From: Pseudomonadota bacterium | Lineage (GTDB): Bacteria; Pseudomonadota; Gammaproteobacteria; Burkholderiales; Burkholderiaceae_C | Direction: 5' to 3' | Length of the DNA stretch: 64,000 nt | Assembly: GCA_020161065.1 (NCBI GenBank) | Contig: JAIUPH010000037.1 | Location: 267,487-331,486, forward strand | Part shown: positions 17,966-28,564 of the stretch, piece by piece | Layout: each line of letters begins with the position of its first letter | Position numbering within the stretch: position 1 is the stretch's first letter | Notes under the pieces: model-generated | What the model saw: the letters and a program-made list of their open reading frames with translations, nothing else | Told to the model about the DNA's origin: nothing | The model's database searches: none | Program-made: the position numbers and the translations under genes

Positions 17966-19837
17966 TCAAGGCGGCGTCCAGCGCAGCGCCAGTTGCGCGC
18001 TGCGGCCGGCGCTGGCGTAGGCGCGGGCCAGTTCGTAGGCTTTGTCGCCGGCGTTGTCGATGCGCGCCTGCAGGCTCAAGCCCGCCGTCAGCCGGGTGCT
18101 GGCGTAGAGGTTGACCAGCGCGTAGCCGCCCAGCGGCTGCGTGTTGGCGGCGTTCTCGTAGCGGCGGCCGGCGGCCTGCACTTCGGCGCCGAGGGTCCAG
18201 CCGGCCAGCGGCGCCTCGGCGCCGAGCGTGGCCAGGCGCCGGGCGCGGCGCGGCAGGATCTTGTCGGTGTCGGCGTTGCGCGGGTCGTGCCAGTCGAGCG
18301 AGCCGCGCAGCGTGACGCCGGCCACTTGCGTGCGGCCGGCCAGCGTGGCGCCCTTCAGCTCGGCGCGGCCGACGTTGACATAACAGCCATACAAGTCGGC
18401 ACAAGGCCCCGGCGGGCCGAAGGCGATGAGCTGGCTGACCTTGTTGCGCCAGGCCGTAAGGCTGGCCTCGCTGGCGGCGGCCGGCGTCCAGCGCAGGGCC
18501 AGTTCGACGTTGCGCCCGCTCTCGGGCACCAGCGCCGGGTTGCCGTAGGCGCTGAAACGCTGGTACAGCGTGGGCGCGCGAAACGAGGTGGCCGCCGATG
18601 CCGTCAGCCGCCATTGCGGCACGAAGGCCCAGCCCCAGGCCAGGCTGCCGGTGGTCTTGCCGCCGAACTCGCTGTCGTCGTCGTGGCGCAGGTGGGCCTG
18701 CAGGCCATGTTCGCGGTCGGCGCCGAAGTCGCCGCGCCAGCCGAGCGCGACGGCGTCCTGGTGGCGCTTGCCTTGCAGCGTGGCCGTGTAGGCGGTGGCG
18801 GGGTTGAGCAACTCGTCCTCGCGCCGCTCCAGCGTGGCGGTGACGAGGTTGCGGCCCAGGCGCTGCTCGTGCTGCAGCGTCAGGTTGCGCAGCGTGGTCT
18901 CGGTGCGGTAGAAGTCCGGCCGCGATTCGTAGGTGCTGTCGGTCTGGCCGAACTGCAGCCGCGTCGATGCCTGGTTATTCCAACGGCCTTGCCAGGCCAG
19001 GCTGCCGCTGCGCAGCGATTGCTCGCTCCAGTCGTCGAAGCCGGGCGTGAAGCCGTCGTACTGCGCTTTCAGGCGGCTGGCCAGCAGCGAGGCGTCGATG
19101 CGGTGCACGGCGTCGAACTGCCAGCCGGCGCGCGCCTGCAGCGAGCTGCGGCGCCAGCCGTCGTCGTCTTCGCTGTGGGCGCCGGCGGCCGGCGTGCGCG
19201 AATCGAAGCCGTCGCTGCGGCCGTGGGCGGCGGACAGCGAATAGTCGAGCCCCTGCGCCGCGCCGCTGATGCCGGCCTGCAGCTGCGCCGTGCCGTACGA
19301 GCCCGCCACCAGCGACGCCCAGGGCCTGGCCGCGCCCTGGCCGCGGCGGGTGAAGAGCTGCACCACGCCGCCGACGGCGTCGGAGCCGTAGATCGCGGCG
19401 GCCGGGCCGCGCAGCACCTCGATGCGGTCGATCTGCTCCAGCGGGATCTGCTCCCACAGCGCGCCGCCGACGGCCTGCGAGTCGACGCGCACGCCGTCGA
19501 TGAAGACGGCGGTGTGGCGGTTCTCGGCGCCGCGGATGAAGACGCCGGTGGTGGCGGCGGGGCCGCCGCTGCGCGAGATCTCGATGCCGGGCAGCCGCGC
19601 CAGCAGGTCGGCCACGGCGACGGCGCCGCTGCTTTCGATGGCGGCGCGGTCGACCACCGAGAAGTCGGCCAGCACCGACGACAGCGGCTGCGCCGTGCGG
19701 TTGGCGGTGACGACCACGGTGTCGGGCGCCGGCTGGGCCGGCGCCGGCGTGGCGGCGATCAAGCCAATGACGGGAACGAAGGGAACGACGGCGGCGGCCA
19801 GCGTGTGCCGCGCACGAGCGGGAGAAAACGAAGTCAT
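17966..19837 (-). CDS. btuB: TonB-dependent cobalamin receptor
   Basis: A 623-residue outer-membrane beta-barrel receptor for vitamin B12. A signal peptide (VPFVPVIGLIAATPAPAQ) is followed by a TonB-box-like DTVVVTANR, the plug domain (LLARLPGIEISRSGG, GAENRHTAVFIDGVRV, IDRIEVLRGPAAAIYGSDAVGG) and a barrel ending in an aromatic-poor ALRWTPP. The ATG at 19837 is the only in-frame ATG downstream of the riboswitch, although no good Shine-Dalgarno precedes it. The cobalamin riboswitch upstream identifies the ligand. Confidence 0.92.
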   Translation of the reverse strand: MTSFSPARARHTLAAAVVPFVPVIGLIAATPAPAQPAPDTVVVTANRTAQPLSSVLADFSVVDRAAIESSGAVAVADLLARLPGIEISRSGGPAATTGVFIRGAENRHTAVFIDGVRVDSQAVGGALWEQIPLEQIDRIEVLRGPAAAIYGSDAVGGVVQLFTRRGQGAARPWASLVAGSYGTAQLQAGISGAAQGLDYSLSAAHGRSDGFDSRTPAAGAHSEDDDGWRRSSLQARAGWQFDAVHRIDASLLASRLKAQYDGFTPGFDDWSEQSLRSGSLAWQGRWNNQASTRLQFGQTDSTYESRPDFYRTETTLRNLTLQHEQRLGRNLVTATLERREDELLNPATAYTATLQGKRHQDAVALGWRGDFGADREHGLQAHLRHDDDSEFGGKTTGSLAWGWAFVPQWRLTASAATSFRAPTLYQRFSAYGNPALVPESGRNVELALRWTPAAASEASLTAWRNKVSQLIAFGPPGPCADLYGCYVNVGRAELKGATLAGRTQVAGVTLRGSLDWHDPRNADTDKILPRRARRLATLGAEAPLAGWTLGAEVQAAGRRYENAANTQPLGGYALVNLYASTRLTAGLSLQARIDNAGDKAYELARAYASAGRSAQLALRWTPP

Positions 19838-19929
19838 GGAGGAAAAAGGACAGACCGATCGCGCTCGTCCGCTTCCCCGCGGCTTGCGCCCCACGGCGCG
19901 CCGCGCTGCATCGAGCGCGGGCACGCCAC

Positions 19930-20150
19930 CTCGTTGGCCGGTATCCGGGCTGACGGACAGGACCCGTGACGCCTTCCCGGGGCGGCAGCGCGCAAAGCAG
20001 CGCTGCTGCATCCAGTGGCTTCGTGTCACGGGACTGAAGCGCGGCGGCAGCCGCGCTTCCATCCGCTTACCGTTGCGGGGGCAGCTCAGGTTAGGCTGCG
20101 GCCGCCGTGGCGGGCTGCGGGCCTCCCTGATTCCCGTTGAACCGTCTCAG
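19930..20150 (-). promoter_or_regulatory. cobalamin (adenosylcobalamin) riboswitch
   Basis: On the minus strand the leader of btuB carries a B12-box match (AGCCCGGATACCGGCC, about 19936-19954), GCCACTGGATG around 20010, and an upstream GGTTCAACGGGAATC element near 20130-20145, in the order expected for the class. The leader then continues about 90 bases to the btuB ATG. It should lower expression of btuB-btuC-btuD-cobQ when cobalamin is plentiful. Outer limits are approximate. Confidence 0.85.
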
Positions 20151-20197
20151 CTGAACGCCTCGACGAGCACCAACGCGGCCATGTTAACCGACGCGCC

Positions 20198-21292
20198 TCA
20201 GGCCGCCGGCGGCGCGAGGTCCAGTTCCACCCGGTTGCGGCCCTTGCTCTTGGCGCGGTAGAGCGCGGCGTCGGCGCGTTCGAGCAGCGAGGCCTGCGTG
20301 TCGCCCGGCCGGTAGGCGGTGGCGCCGATCGACACGGTGACGCGCAATGCGGCCGGTTGCTCGATGGCCAGTTGCTCGATGCCGGCGCGCAGCCGTTCGC
20401 AGGCGACGCCGGTGGCCGGCGTCGACACCGGCGACAACAGCACGACGAACTCTTCGCCGCCGTAGCGGGCGATGTAGTCCGAGCGCCGCAGGCTGGCCTG
20501 GATCGCCTGGGCGACGCCGCTCAACACCTGGTCGCCGGCGAGGTGGCCATGCTCGTCGTTGATGCGCTTGAAGTGGTCGATGTCGACCATCAGCGCGAGA
20601 AAGGTCGTCGACGTGCGCTCGCAGCGGGCGATCTCGCGCGCCAGCGTCTCCACCAGGTGGTGGCGGTTGAAGACGCCGGTGAGCGCGTCGTGCTGGGCCA
20701 TCTCGCGGATCGTCCGCAGCGATGCCGACAGCCGCCGCCGCAGGCCGCTGAGGTAGCCGACCAGCGGGCAGACGACGGCCAGCGTGGCGGTCAGCGCGAT
20801 CCACTGGAACCACTCGACGCGCAGGTCGGTCTGCGCCGGCCGGTTGACGGCCAGCAAGCCGATGACGGCGGCATAGGCCGTCGCCGCCAACGCGCCCATC
20901 ATCAGCAGTTGCCGCGTGTTCAACTGCAGCACGCCGAAGATCACGATCACGACCAGCAGCATCAGCAAGGCGCCGCGCACCTCGTTGGCGTGGTACAGCA
21001 CCAGCGCGACGGCGCCGATCGCCACCGCCATCTGCGCCATCGTCATGCTCGGATCGGCGAAGCGCAGGTTGGCGCCGCTCTTGATCAGGCCCAGGAAGGC
21101 CAGGTTGGCGACGGCGACGACGGCCGACCAGGCCAGCGTGAAGCCTTGCGGCAGCAGGCCGAAGCGCTCCACCACGAACAGCAGCAGCGCGCAGGGCAGG
21201 TACACCACCAGGGCCAGCCGCAGGCGCTGCAGGCGCAGGACCTGCTGGTCCTCGATGCTGTCGGAAGGCGGGGTCAGTGGCGCTGCAACCAT
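20198..21292 (-). CDS. GGDEF diguanylate cyclase with membrane sensor
   Basis: A 364-residue protein with about six membrane segments (residues about 20-190) and a C-terminal GGDEF domain. The domain starts at MAQHDALTGVFNRHHL, has the Mg-binding DIDHFKRINDEHGH and an intact active site YGGEEF, so it should make cyclic di-GMP. An RxxD inhibitory site (RRSD) stands exactly five residues before GGEEF, predicting product inhibition. The start ATG at 21292 is chosen over upstream in-frame ATGs which read into arginine-rich non-domain sequence. It separates btuB from btuF but shares no obvious function with them. Confidence 0.9.
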   Translation of the reverse strand: MVAAPLTPPSDSIEDQQVLRLQRLRLALVVYLPCALLLFVVERFGLLPQGFTLAWSAVVAVANLAFLGLIKSGANLRFADPSMTMAQMAVAIGAVALVLYHANEVRGALLMLLVVIVIFGVLQLNTRQLLMMGALAATAYAAVIGLLAVNRPAQTDLRVEWFQWIALTATLAVVCPLVGYLSGLRRRLSASLRTIREMAQHDALTGVFNRHHLVETLAREIARCERTSTTFLALMVDIDHFKRINDEHGHLAGDQVLSGVAQAIQASLRRSDYIARYGGEEFVVLLSPVSTPATGVACERLRAGIEQLAIEQPAALRVTVSIGATAYRPGDTQASLLERADAALYRAKSKGRNRVELDLAPPAA

Positions 21293-21505
21293 GGCCGGAG
21301 GTGTCGCCGTCGAGCGGCAGGTGATAAGGGCGCTCGCCCGCCATCGCCGCAAGCGCGAGCGGGGGAGTGGTCGCGCCTCCGATGGCCAGGTCGGGAGCCA
21401 GTGTAGGGTTGGCACGATCGGCCGCAGCGCCCGGCGGGCGATTCAAGTCGACGCGCCGGCGGCCGATAGGCAATACGTCGCATGCAACGTGAGGCGAAAA
21501 CAACC

Positions 21506-21844
21506 ATGAGTGCCATCGCATCGCTGAGCCGCGGGTCGGTCGCCGGGTCGGGCAGCGCGTCGGGCGGCGGCAGCGACGTCGCCCGGCTGCAGCAGCAGCT
21601 GAAGTCGCTGCAGCAGCAACTCAAGGACCTGTCGCAAAGCGACATCGACGCCAAGACGAAGCAGACGCAGACGCAGTTGCTGCAGGCGCAGATCCAGGCC
21701 GTGCAGGCGCAGATCCAGGCCGTGCAGCAGCGCAGCCAGGCGCCGCAGGCCGGCCAGGCGCAGCAGCAGGCCCAGGCGTCGGAAGCGTCGAGCCGCGCGG
21801 CGCCGGCGGCGCAGGACGGGCAGGGCTTGGACGTCTACGCCTGA
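21506..21844 (+). CDS. FlxA-like small coiled-coil protein
   Basis: A 112-residue Gln-rich protein. After a Ser/Gly-rich lead there is a coiled-coil stretch (LQQQLKSLQQQLKDLSQSD, about residues 29-47) and a tandem QIQAVQAQIQAVQQR region, typical of the FlxA-like family. The start ATG at 21506 has GAGG about 12 bases upstream; an in-frame ATG at 21482 is the alternative. FlxA-like proteins are small and sometimes flagellum-coregulated, but no flagellar genes are here. Function is unknown. Confidence 0.7.
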   Translation: MSAIASLSRGSVAGSGSASGGGSDVARLQQQLKSLQQQLKDLSQSDIDAKTKQTQTQLLQAQIQAVQAQIQAVQQRSQAPQAGQAQQQAQASEASSRAAPAAQDGQGLDVYA

Positions 21845-21886
21845 GCAGGCGGCCCGCGTCGCCGATCGCGTCGCGGATCGCGTTGC

Positions 21887-22834
21887 CTAGCGCGTCATCG
21901 ATCGCGGCGGCGCGCCGCGATCCAGCCGCACCAGGCAGTCGGCCAGCAGCGCGGCGGCTTCGCCCAGGCGCGGACCCGGGCGCGTCAGCATGTCGTAGGC
22001 GGCGGGGTCGAAGCCGCACAGGCGCTGCTCGCGCACGGCCGCCAGCGTCGACCAGCCGGGCCGTTGCGCCAGCGCCGGCAACGCGCGCCGCGTGCCCATG
22101 ATGAGGTCGGGCCGCGCGCGCACCACGTACTCGGGGTTGAGCTTGGGGAACGGCCCCAGCTCGGGCGGCACGATGTTGGCGAGGCCCAGGCGCGCCAGCG
22201 TCTCGCCGACGAAGGATCGCGCGCCGGCGGCATAAGGCCCGTCGCCGATCTCGAAGTAGACGCGCTGTCCGCGCAAGTGGCTGGGTACGCGAGCGGCTGC
22301 CGCGTCGATCTCGCGCTGCAGCCGCGCCCAGACGCGCTCGCCCTCGTCGGGCACGCCCAGCAGCCGCGCCACCAGGTTCAGGCTGCGGCGCATGTCGGCG
22401 TGGCTGTCGGACTTCAGGCGCACGACCTGCAAGCCCAGCGCCTGCAGCCGGTCGAGCACGCGCGAAGCGGTGGAGGCCAGGATGACGTCGGGCTTGAGCG
22501 CTGCGATGGCCTCGATCTGCGCATCGTCCAGTCCACCCAGGTGCGGCAGCCGCGCCACCTCGGCCGGCCAGTCGGAATAGCGGTCGACGCCGACCAGCCG
22601 CTCGCCGGCGCCCAGCACCCAGGCAGTCTCGGTCAGCGACGGCAGCATCGAGACGATGCGTCGCGGCGGCGCGTCGAAGCGGTGTTCGACGCCGCGGTCG
22701 TCGACCACGGCGATGGCTTGGGCCTGCGCGGCCGGGGCGACCAGCGTGGCCAGCGTGGCCAGCGCGGTCAATACCAGCCAGCCGGCGGCCAGCCAGCGCC
22801 CGGCGCGGCGGCGCGAGAAACTAGCTTCGATCAT
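21887..22834 (-). CDS. btuF: periplasmic cobalamin/metal-chelate binding protein
   Basis: A 315-residue ABC substrate-binding protein of the BtuF/FhuD fold. It begins with a signal peptide (AAGWLVLTALATLATLVAPAAQAQA), then RRIVSMLPSLTETAWVLGAGERLVGVDRYSDWP, and LKPDVILA, characteristic of BtuF. The C-terminal lobe follows a long helix (VWARLQREIDAAAARV). It is transcribed in the same direction as the MFS gene 58 bp upstream and lacks its own B12 riboswitch. Given btuBCD nearby, cobalamin is the likely ligand. Confidence 0.85.
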   Translation of the reverse strand: MIEASFSRRRAGRWLAAGWLVLTALATLATLVAPAAQAQAIAVVDDRGVEHRFDAPPRRIVSMLPSLTETAWVLGAGERLVGVDRYSDWPAEVARLPHLGGLDDAQIEAIAALKPDVILASTASRVLDRLQALGLQVVRLKSDSHADMRRSLNLVARLLGVPDEGERVWARLQREIDAAAARVPSHLRGQRVYFEIGDGPYAAGARSFVGETLARLGLANIVPPELGPFPKLNPEYVVRARPDLIMGTRRALPALAQRPGWSTLAAVREQRLCGFDPAAYDMLTRPGPRLGEAAALLADCLVRLDRGAPPRSMTR

Positions 22835-22892
22835 CGTGGCATTGTGCCCAGCGGCCCGGCCGTCCCGGACGTCCCGGCCGTGGCGGTGACGC

Positions 22893-24113
22893 TCAGGCTC
22901 GTTGCGGCGGCTGCGGCAGCAGCCGGTAGGCCAGCGCGCCCAGCGCCAGCATCGCGGCCACCGCCAGCAGCGCCGCGGCGAAGGGGTCGGCGCCACGCGC
23001 CGCCGCCTGCGACGCCACCCAGCCGCTGCCCCATTGCACCAGCGCGACGCCGATGAACATCGCCATCGTGAAGACCGACAGCGCGCGGCCGATCACCGCC
23101 GGCGGGTAGGCGGCGCGCACGTCGGCGTACTGCAGCACCATGAAGCCCGAGAGCAGCGCCACCGCCAGCGCCAGCACGGTGTCGGCCAGCAGCCCGCGCA
23201 GCAGGCCGATCAGCGCGAACAGCGCCGCGGTGGCCAGCGCGCAGCCGACGATCAGCCGCCGGCGCCGGCGCGCCGAGGGCGGGTCGAAGCGGCCGAACAG
23301 CGGCGGCGACAGCAGCGAGACCACCGACACCGCCAGCGCCACGTGGCCGCTGGCCACCAGCGAGAGGCCGTGGCGGTCGATCAGCAACGGCCCCAGCCAG
23401 AGGCCGCGCAGCGCCATGAACGAAGCGTAGTTGGCCGCCCCCATCAACATGATGCCCCAGGTGTAGGGCAGCAGCAGCAGCGCGCCGAAGCCGCGCAGCG
23501 CCTGGCCCAGCGATTCGCGGCCCTGCGGCGGCGCGGCCGGCGGCGGTGGCCGCACGCGCCACCACACCAGCACCCAGGCCAGCGCGGCGCCGGCGGCCAG
23601 CACCCACATGCCGGCGCGCCAGGAGCGCGCCTCGATCAGCCACGCCAGCGGCGAGCCGGTGACCAGCATGCCGATGCCGCCGAGCATCAGCGTCAGCCCC
23701 GACAGCATGGCGAAGCGCTCGCCGGGGAACTGCTGCGCGATGAACAGCGTGCACGCCAGGAAGGCCGGCGCGCAGCCGATGCCGATCAGCACCTGGCCGG
23801 CGATCAGCGCCTCATAACTGTGTGATCCGGCGGACAGCCCTGCGCCCAGCACGGTCAGCGGAAAGGCCGTCAGCACCGTGCGGCGCAGGCCGAACAAGTC
23901 CATGCCGACGCCGATCAGCAGTTGCAGCGCGCCGAAGGCGAAATGAAAGCTCGCCGCGAACAGGCCGATCTGCTGCGGCGAGAGCCCGAACTCGGCCTGC
24001 AGCGGCGGCGCCAGGATGGCAGCCATCGTGCGGAAGGCCTGGCTCATGCCGAAGGCCGCGGTCAGCGCCAGCAGCATGGGCCAGGCGGCGCGCGGCGACA
24101 GGGCGGGGGACAT
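22893..24113 (-). CDS. MFS transporter
   Basis: A 406-residue major facilitator with about 12 hydrophobic segments. The loop between helices 2 and 3 has GVGMDLFGLRRTVL, a variant of the family motif A, and a second copy-like loop (LFGRFDPPSARRRRRL) occurs mid-protein. The start at 24113 (MSPALSPRAAWPML) avoids a short upstream extension. It lies upstream of btuF on the same strand, but the transported compound cannot be inferred. Confidence 0.85.
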   Translation of the reverse strand: MSPALSPRAAWPMLLALTAAFGMSQAFRTMAAILAPPLQAEFGLSPQQIGLFAASFHFAFGALQLLIGVGMDLFGLRRTVLTAFPLTVLGAGLSAGSHSYEALIAGQVLIGIGCAPAFLACTLFIAQQFPGERFAMLSGLTLMLGGIGMLVTGSPLAWLIEARSWRAGMWVLAAGAALAWVLVWWRVRPPPPAAPPQGRESLGQALRGFGALLLLPYTWGIMLMGAANYASFMALRGLWLGPLLIDRHGLSLVASGHVALAVSVVSLLSPPLFGRFDPPSARRRRRLIVGCALATAALFALIGLLRGLLADTVLALAVALLSGFMVLQYADVRAAYPPAVIGRALSVFTMAMFIGVALVQWGSGWVASQAAARGADPFAAALLAVAAMLALGALAYRLLPQPPQRA

Positions 24114-24177
24114 CGGAGGGGAACGGGAGGCGCCGCCCATGAGCGGGCGGCGCCAAGGCGACGCAAGGCGGCCGGCT

Positions 24178-24573
24178 TTACAGCGCGGCGTCCTTCAGCT
24201 TCTTCAGCGCACGCGCCTTGATGCGCACGGTGGCCGGCTTGGCGGCGAACACGCGCTCGACCTTGGTGAAGGGGTCGATGCCCTTGCGCTTGGGCTTGGC
24301 GGGCACTTGCTGCACGCCGATCTTGATCAGCCCGGGCAGCGTGAAGGCGCCGGCGCCCTTCTTGTGTACGGCGCCGAGGATCGCCGTCTCCAGCGCCGCC
24401 AGCACGGCCTTCACGGCCTTGGGCTCGACGCCCGACTGCTCGGCCAGGTGGCTGGCCAGCGACGACTTGGTGAAGGTGTCCTTGACGGGCTTGATGGTCT
24501 TCGCGGCTGCCGGGGCGGCGGCCTTCTTGGGGGTGCGGCTCGCCTTGGCGGCGGCCTTCTTCGCAGTTGCCAT
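24178..24573 (-). CDS. HU-like DNA-binding protein with Lys/Ala-rich N-terminal tail
   Basis: A 131-residue histone-like protein. Residues 1-30 are a Lys/Ala/Pro-rich tail (AKKAAAKASRTPKKAAAPA), followed by an HU/IHF fold (FTKSSLASHLAEQSGVEPKAVKAVLAALETAILGAVHK; FTLPGLIKI; a basic arm KPKRKGIDPFTKVERVF). The C-terminal part VRIKARALKKLKDAAL closes the fold. HU proteins are about 90 residues, so the tail is an added, histone-H1-like element. A role in nucleoid compaction is likely. Confidence 0.88.
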   Translation of the reverse strand: MATAKKAAAKASRTPKKAAAPAAAKTIKPVKDTFTKSSLASHLAEQSGVEPKAVKAVLAALETAILGAVHKKGAGAFTLPGLIKIGVQQVPAKPKRKGIDPFTKVERVFAAKPATVRIKARALKKLKDAAL

Positions 24574-24589
24574 GAGTCTCTTGGAGGTT

Positions 24590-24622
24590 GAGAAAAAGAA
24601 ACGAGGGCGCTGTCGGCCCTCG
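24590..24622 (-). terminator. Rho-independent terminator of bacterioferritin gene
   Basis: On the minus strand CGAGGGC, a 7-base loop and GCCCTCG (24622-24602) are followed by TTTCTTTTTCTC. It lies 30 bp past the bfr stop codon and before the HU-like gene. Confidence 0.8.
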
Positions 24623-24651
24623 CTGCTGATTCTAGGGACCTGCGGCGCGGC

Positions 24652-25131
24652 CTACGACGCGCCGTCGCCCATCTGCGACTGCAGCCAGTTGGGCTCGCCG
24701 ACCTTGGCCACCAGCTCGATCTGCGTCTCGAGGTGGTCGATGTGCTCTTCGGTGTCGTCGAGGATGTCCTCCAGCAGATCGCGCGAGACGTAGTCGCGCA
24801 CCGACTCGCAGTGCGCGATGGCGTCCTTCAGCACGCCGTGCGCGCCGACCTCGGCCTTGAGGTCGCAGTGCAGGATCTCGACCGCGCTCTCGCCGATCAT
24901 CAGCTTGCCCAGGTCCTGCAGGTTGGGCAGGCCTTCGAGCATCAGGATGCGCTCGATCAGCCGGTCGGCGTGCTTCATCTCCTCGATCGACTCCTCGTAC
25001 TCGTGCTTGGCCATGCGCGCGAAGCCCCAGTTCTTCAGCATGCGGGCGTGCAGGAAGTACTGGTTGATCGCGGTGAGTTCGTTCTTGAGCTGGCGGTTGA
25101 GAAACTCCAGCACCTTGGCATCGCCTTTCAT
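24652..25131 (-). CDS. bfr: bacterioferritin
   Basis: A 159-residue haem-containing iron-storage protein that forms a 24-subunit shell. E18, E51, H54, E94 and H130 of the ferroxidase centre and the haem ligand M52 ([11 protein letters not shown]) are present. Position 127, usually Glu, is Thr here (DTEEH), though a Glu follows at 128. No bfd gene lies beside it. A terminator follows at 24590-24622. Confidence 0.93.
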   Translation of the reverse strand: MKGDAKVLEFLNRQLKNELTAINQYFLHARMLKNWGFARMAKHEYEESIEEMKHADRLIERILMLEGLPNLQDLGKLMIGESAVEILHCDLKAEVGAHGVLKDAIAHCESVRDYVSRDLLEDILDDTEEHIDHLETQIELVAKVGEPNWLQSQMGDGAS

Positions 25132-25326
25132 CGGCGGCTCCTTGACGTTTGAGGTGCGCCTATTGTGCGAGGCAAGTCAGGCGTCCGCGAAGGCGCGCGC
25201 ATACCCGAGCCTGCCGTGGTGGCGCTCGGAGCGCGAAGCGTTTTCATTCGCGCCGCGCGGCGCGAGTGCGCCCTGGTGCGAGTGCAACGAGCGGCGTCGT
25301 TAGCCGACGTTGCCCGACGCCACTAC

Positions 25327-25349
25327 GCGGCGCCGTGACCCGGCGCCGC
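25327..25349. other. strong GC hairpin after the cold-shock gene
   Basis: A perfect 9-bp inverted repeat GCGGCGCCG-TGACC-CGGCGCCGC lies 6 bp past the cold-shock gene stop. There is no T tract, so it may stabilise the 3' end or work with Rho rather than terminate alone. Confidence 0.45.
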
Positions 25350-25354
25350 GGCCT

Positions 25355-25594
25355 TCAGTGCGTGGCCGGCTGCGGGCTCGCTTCGGCACCGGCCAGCGGC
25401 CGGATGTTCTGCGCCAGCTGGCCCTTGGGGCCGGCCACCATCTCGAAGGTGACGCGGCTGCCCTGCTTGAGCGTTCTGAAGCCGTCCATCTGCACCGCGG
25501 AGAAATGCGCAAACACGTCGGCGCCGCCGCCATCGGGCTCGATGAAGCCGAAGCCCTTGGCGTCGTTGAACCACTTGACCACCCCGAAGGCCAT
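25355..25594 (-). CDS. CspA-family cold-shock protein
   Basis: A 79-residue RNA chaperone with one cold-shock domain. RNP1 is KGFGFI (residues 13-18) and RNP2 is VFAHF (residues 27-31), preceded by the usual GVVKWFNDAKGFGF start. A short Pro/Ala tail ends the protein. A 5' leader of about 50 bases containing an AT-rich stretch lies between the promoter-like site at 25630-25659 and the start. Confidence 0.92.
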   Translation of the reverse strand: MAFGVVKWFNDAKGFGFIEPDGGGADVFAHFSAVQMDGFRTLKQGSRVTFEMVAGPKGQLAQNIRPLAGAEASPQPATH

Positions 25595-25629
25595 TTGTCT
25601 CTCCCGCCGCTTTGCTTTGAAGATCAGAA

Positions 25630-25659
25630 ATTTTCAGTTCATGAGTCAGATCTTGTCAA
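25630..25659 (-). promoter_or_regulatory. sigma-70-type promoter for the cold-shock gene
   Basis: On the minus strand a perfect TTGACA (25659-25654) is followed after 18 bp by GAAAAT. The tract is clearly AT-richer than its surroundings and in the right position for the cold-shock gene at 25594. Confidence 0.45.
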
Positions 25660-25838
25660 GTCTCGCCAGATCGATGGCGGCCACGATCCGATGACGATGT
25701 CGCATCACGGCGCGCCGAGCGGGCGTTTTCGGGGCTCATATCGACGCTTGAAACGCCGCGCGTTGGGCCAACATCCGATCCTTGGGCCCTGGCCGGCGCG
25801 CTGCGCACGGGCCAAAGCCTTGCTGGATAGAATGAGCC

Positions 25839-26194
25839 ATGCCTGATGAAGGACCCCCGCAACTGCCGCCCAAGGCGCCGCCGCGCGTGCGGCGCGAGGG
25901 CGGTGCAGGGGCCGTCGTCGCGGAGCGCAAGGCGGCGCGGACGAAGCCGCCGTCGCTGTATCAGGTGGTGCTGCTGAACGACGACTACACGCCGATGGAA
26001 TTCGTCGTGATGGTGCTGCAGCAGTATTTCCTGCGTGACCTCTCGACGGCCACGCACATCATGCTCAAGATCCACCACGAAGGCCGTGGCGTCTGCGGGG
26101 TCTACCCCAAGGACATCGCGGCGACCAAGGTCGAACTCGTCCTGGCCGCGGCGCGCCGCGACGGACACCCGCTGCAGTGCATTATGGAGGCCGC

Positions 26195-26198
<4 letters not shown>
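25839..26198 (+). CDS. clpS: ATP-dependent Clp protease adaptor ClpS
   Basis: A 119-residue N-recognin that delivers N-end-rule substrates to ClpAP. The core [24 protein letters not shown] (residues about 42-65) and [25 protein letters not shown] (seen as [13 protein letters not shown]) are conserved, and the N-terminal 35 residues are a flexible Pro/Arg-rich arm. It overlaps clpA by 4 bp (ATGA). A TAGAAT box at 25828-25833 lies only five bases before the ATG, so the message may be nearly leaderless. Confidence 0.94.
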
Positions 26199-28507
<2,309 letters not shown>

Positions 28508-28537
28508 CCGCTGGCCGTCCCCGGCTTGCCGTGACAA

Positions 28538-28560
28538 GGCCCGCTTCGGCGGGCTTCTTT
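28538..28560 (+). terminator. Rho-independent terminator of clpS-clpA
   Basis: GCCCGC-TTCG-GCGGGC followed by TTCTTT, a stable UUCG-type tetraloop hairpin 30 bp past the clpA stop. Confidence 0.85.
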
Positions 28561-28564
28561 GTGT

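Noticed and set aside
17045-19969. A 974-codon open frame on the plus strand across btuC and btuB
   Set aside because: It is an antisense shadow of high-GC codon bias; its product is Gln/Arg/Ala-rich without domains, while the minus-strand frames match known families.
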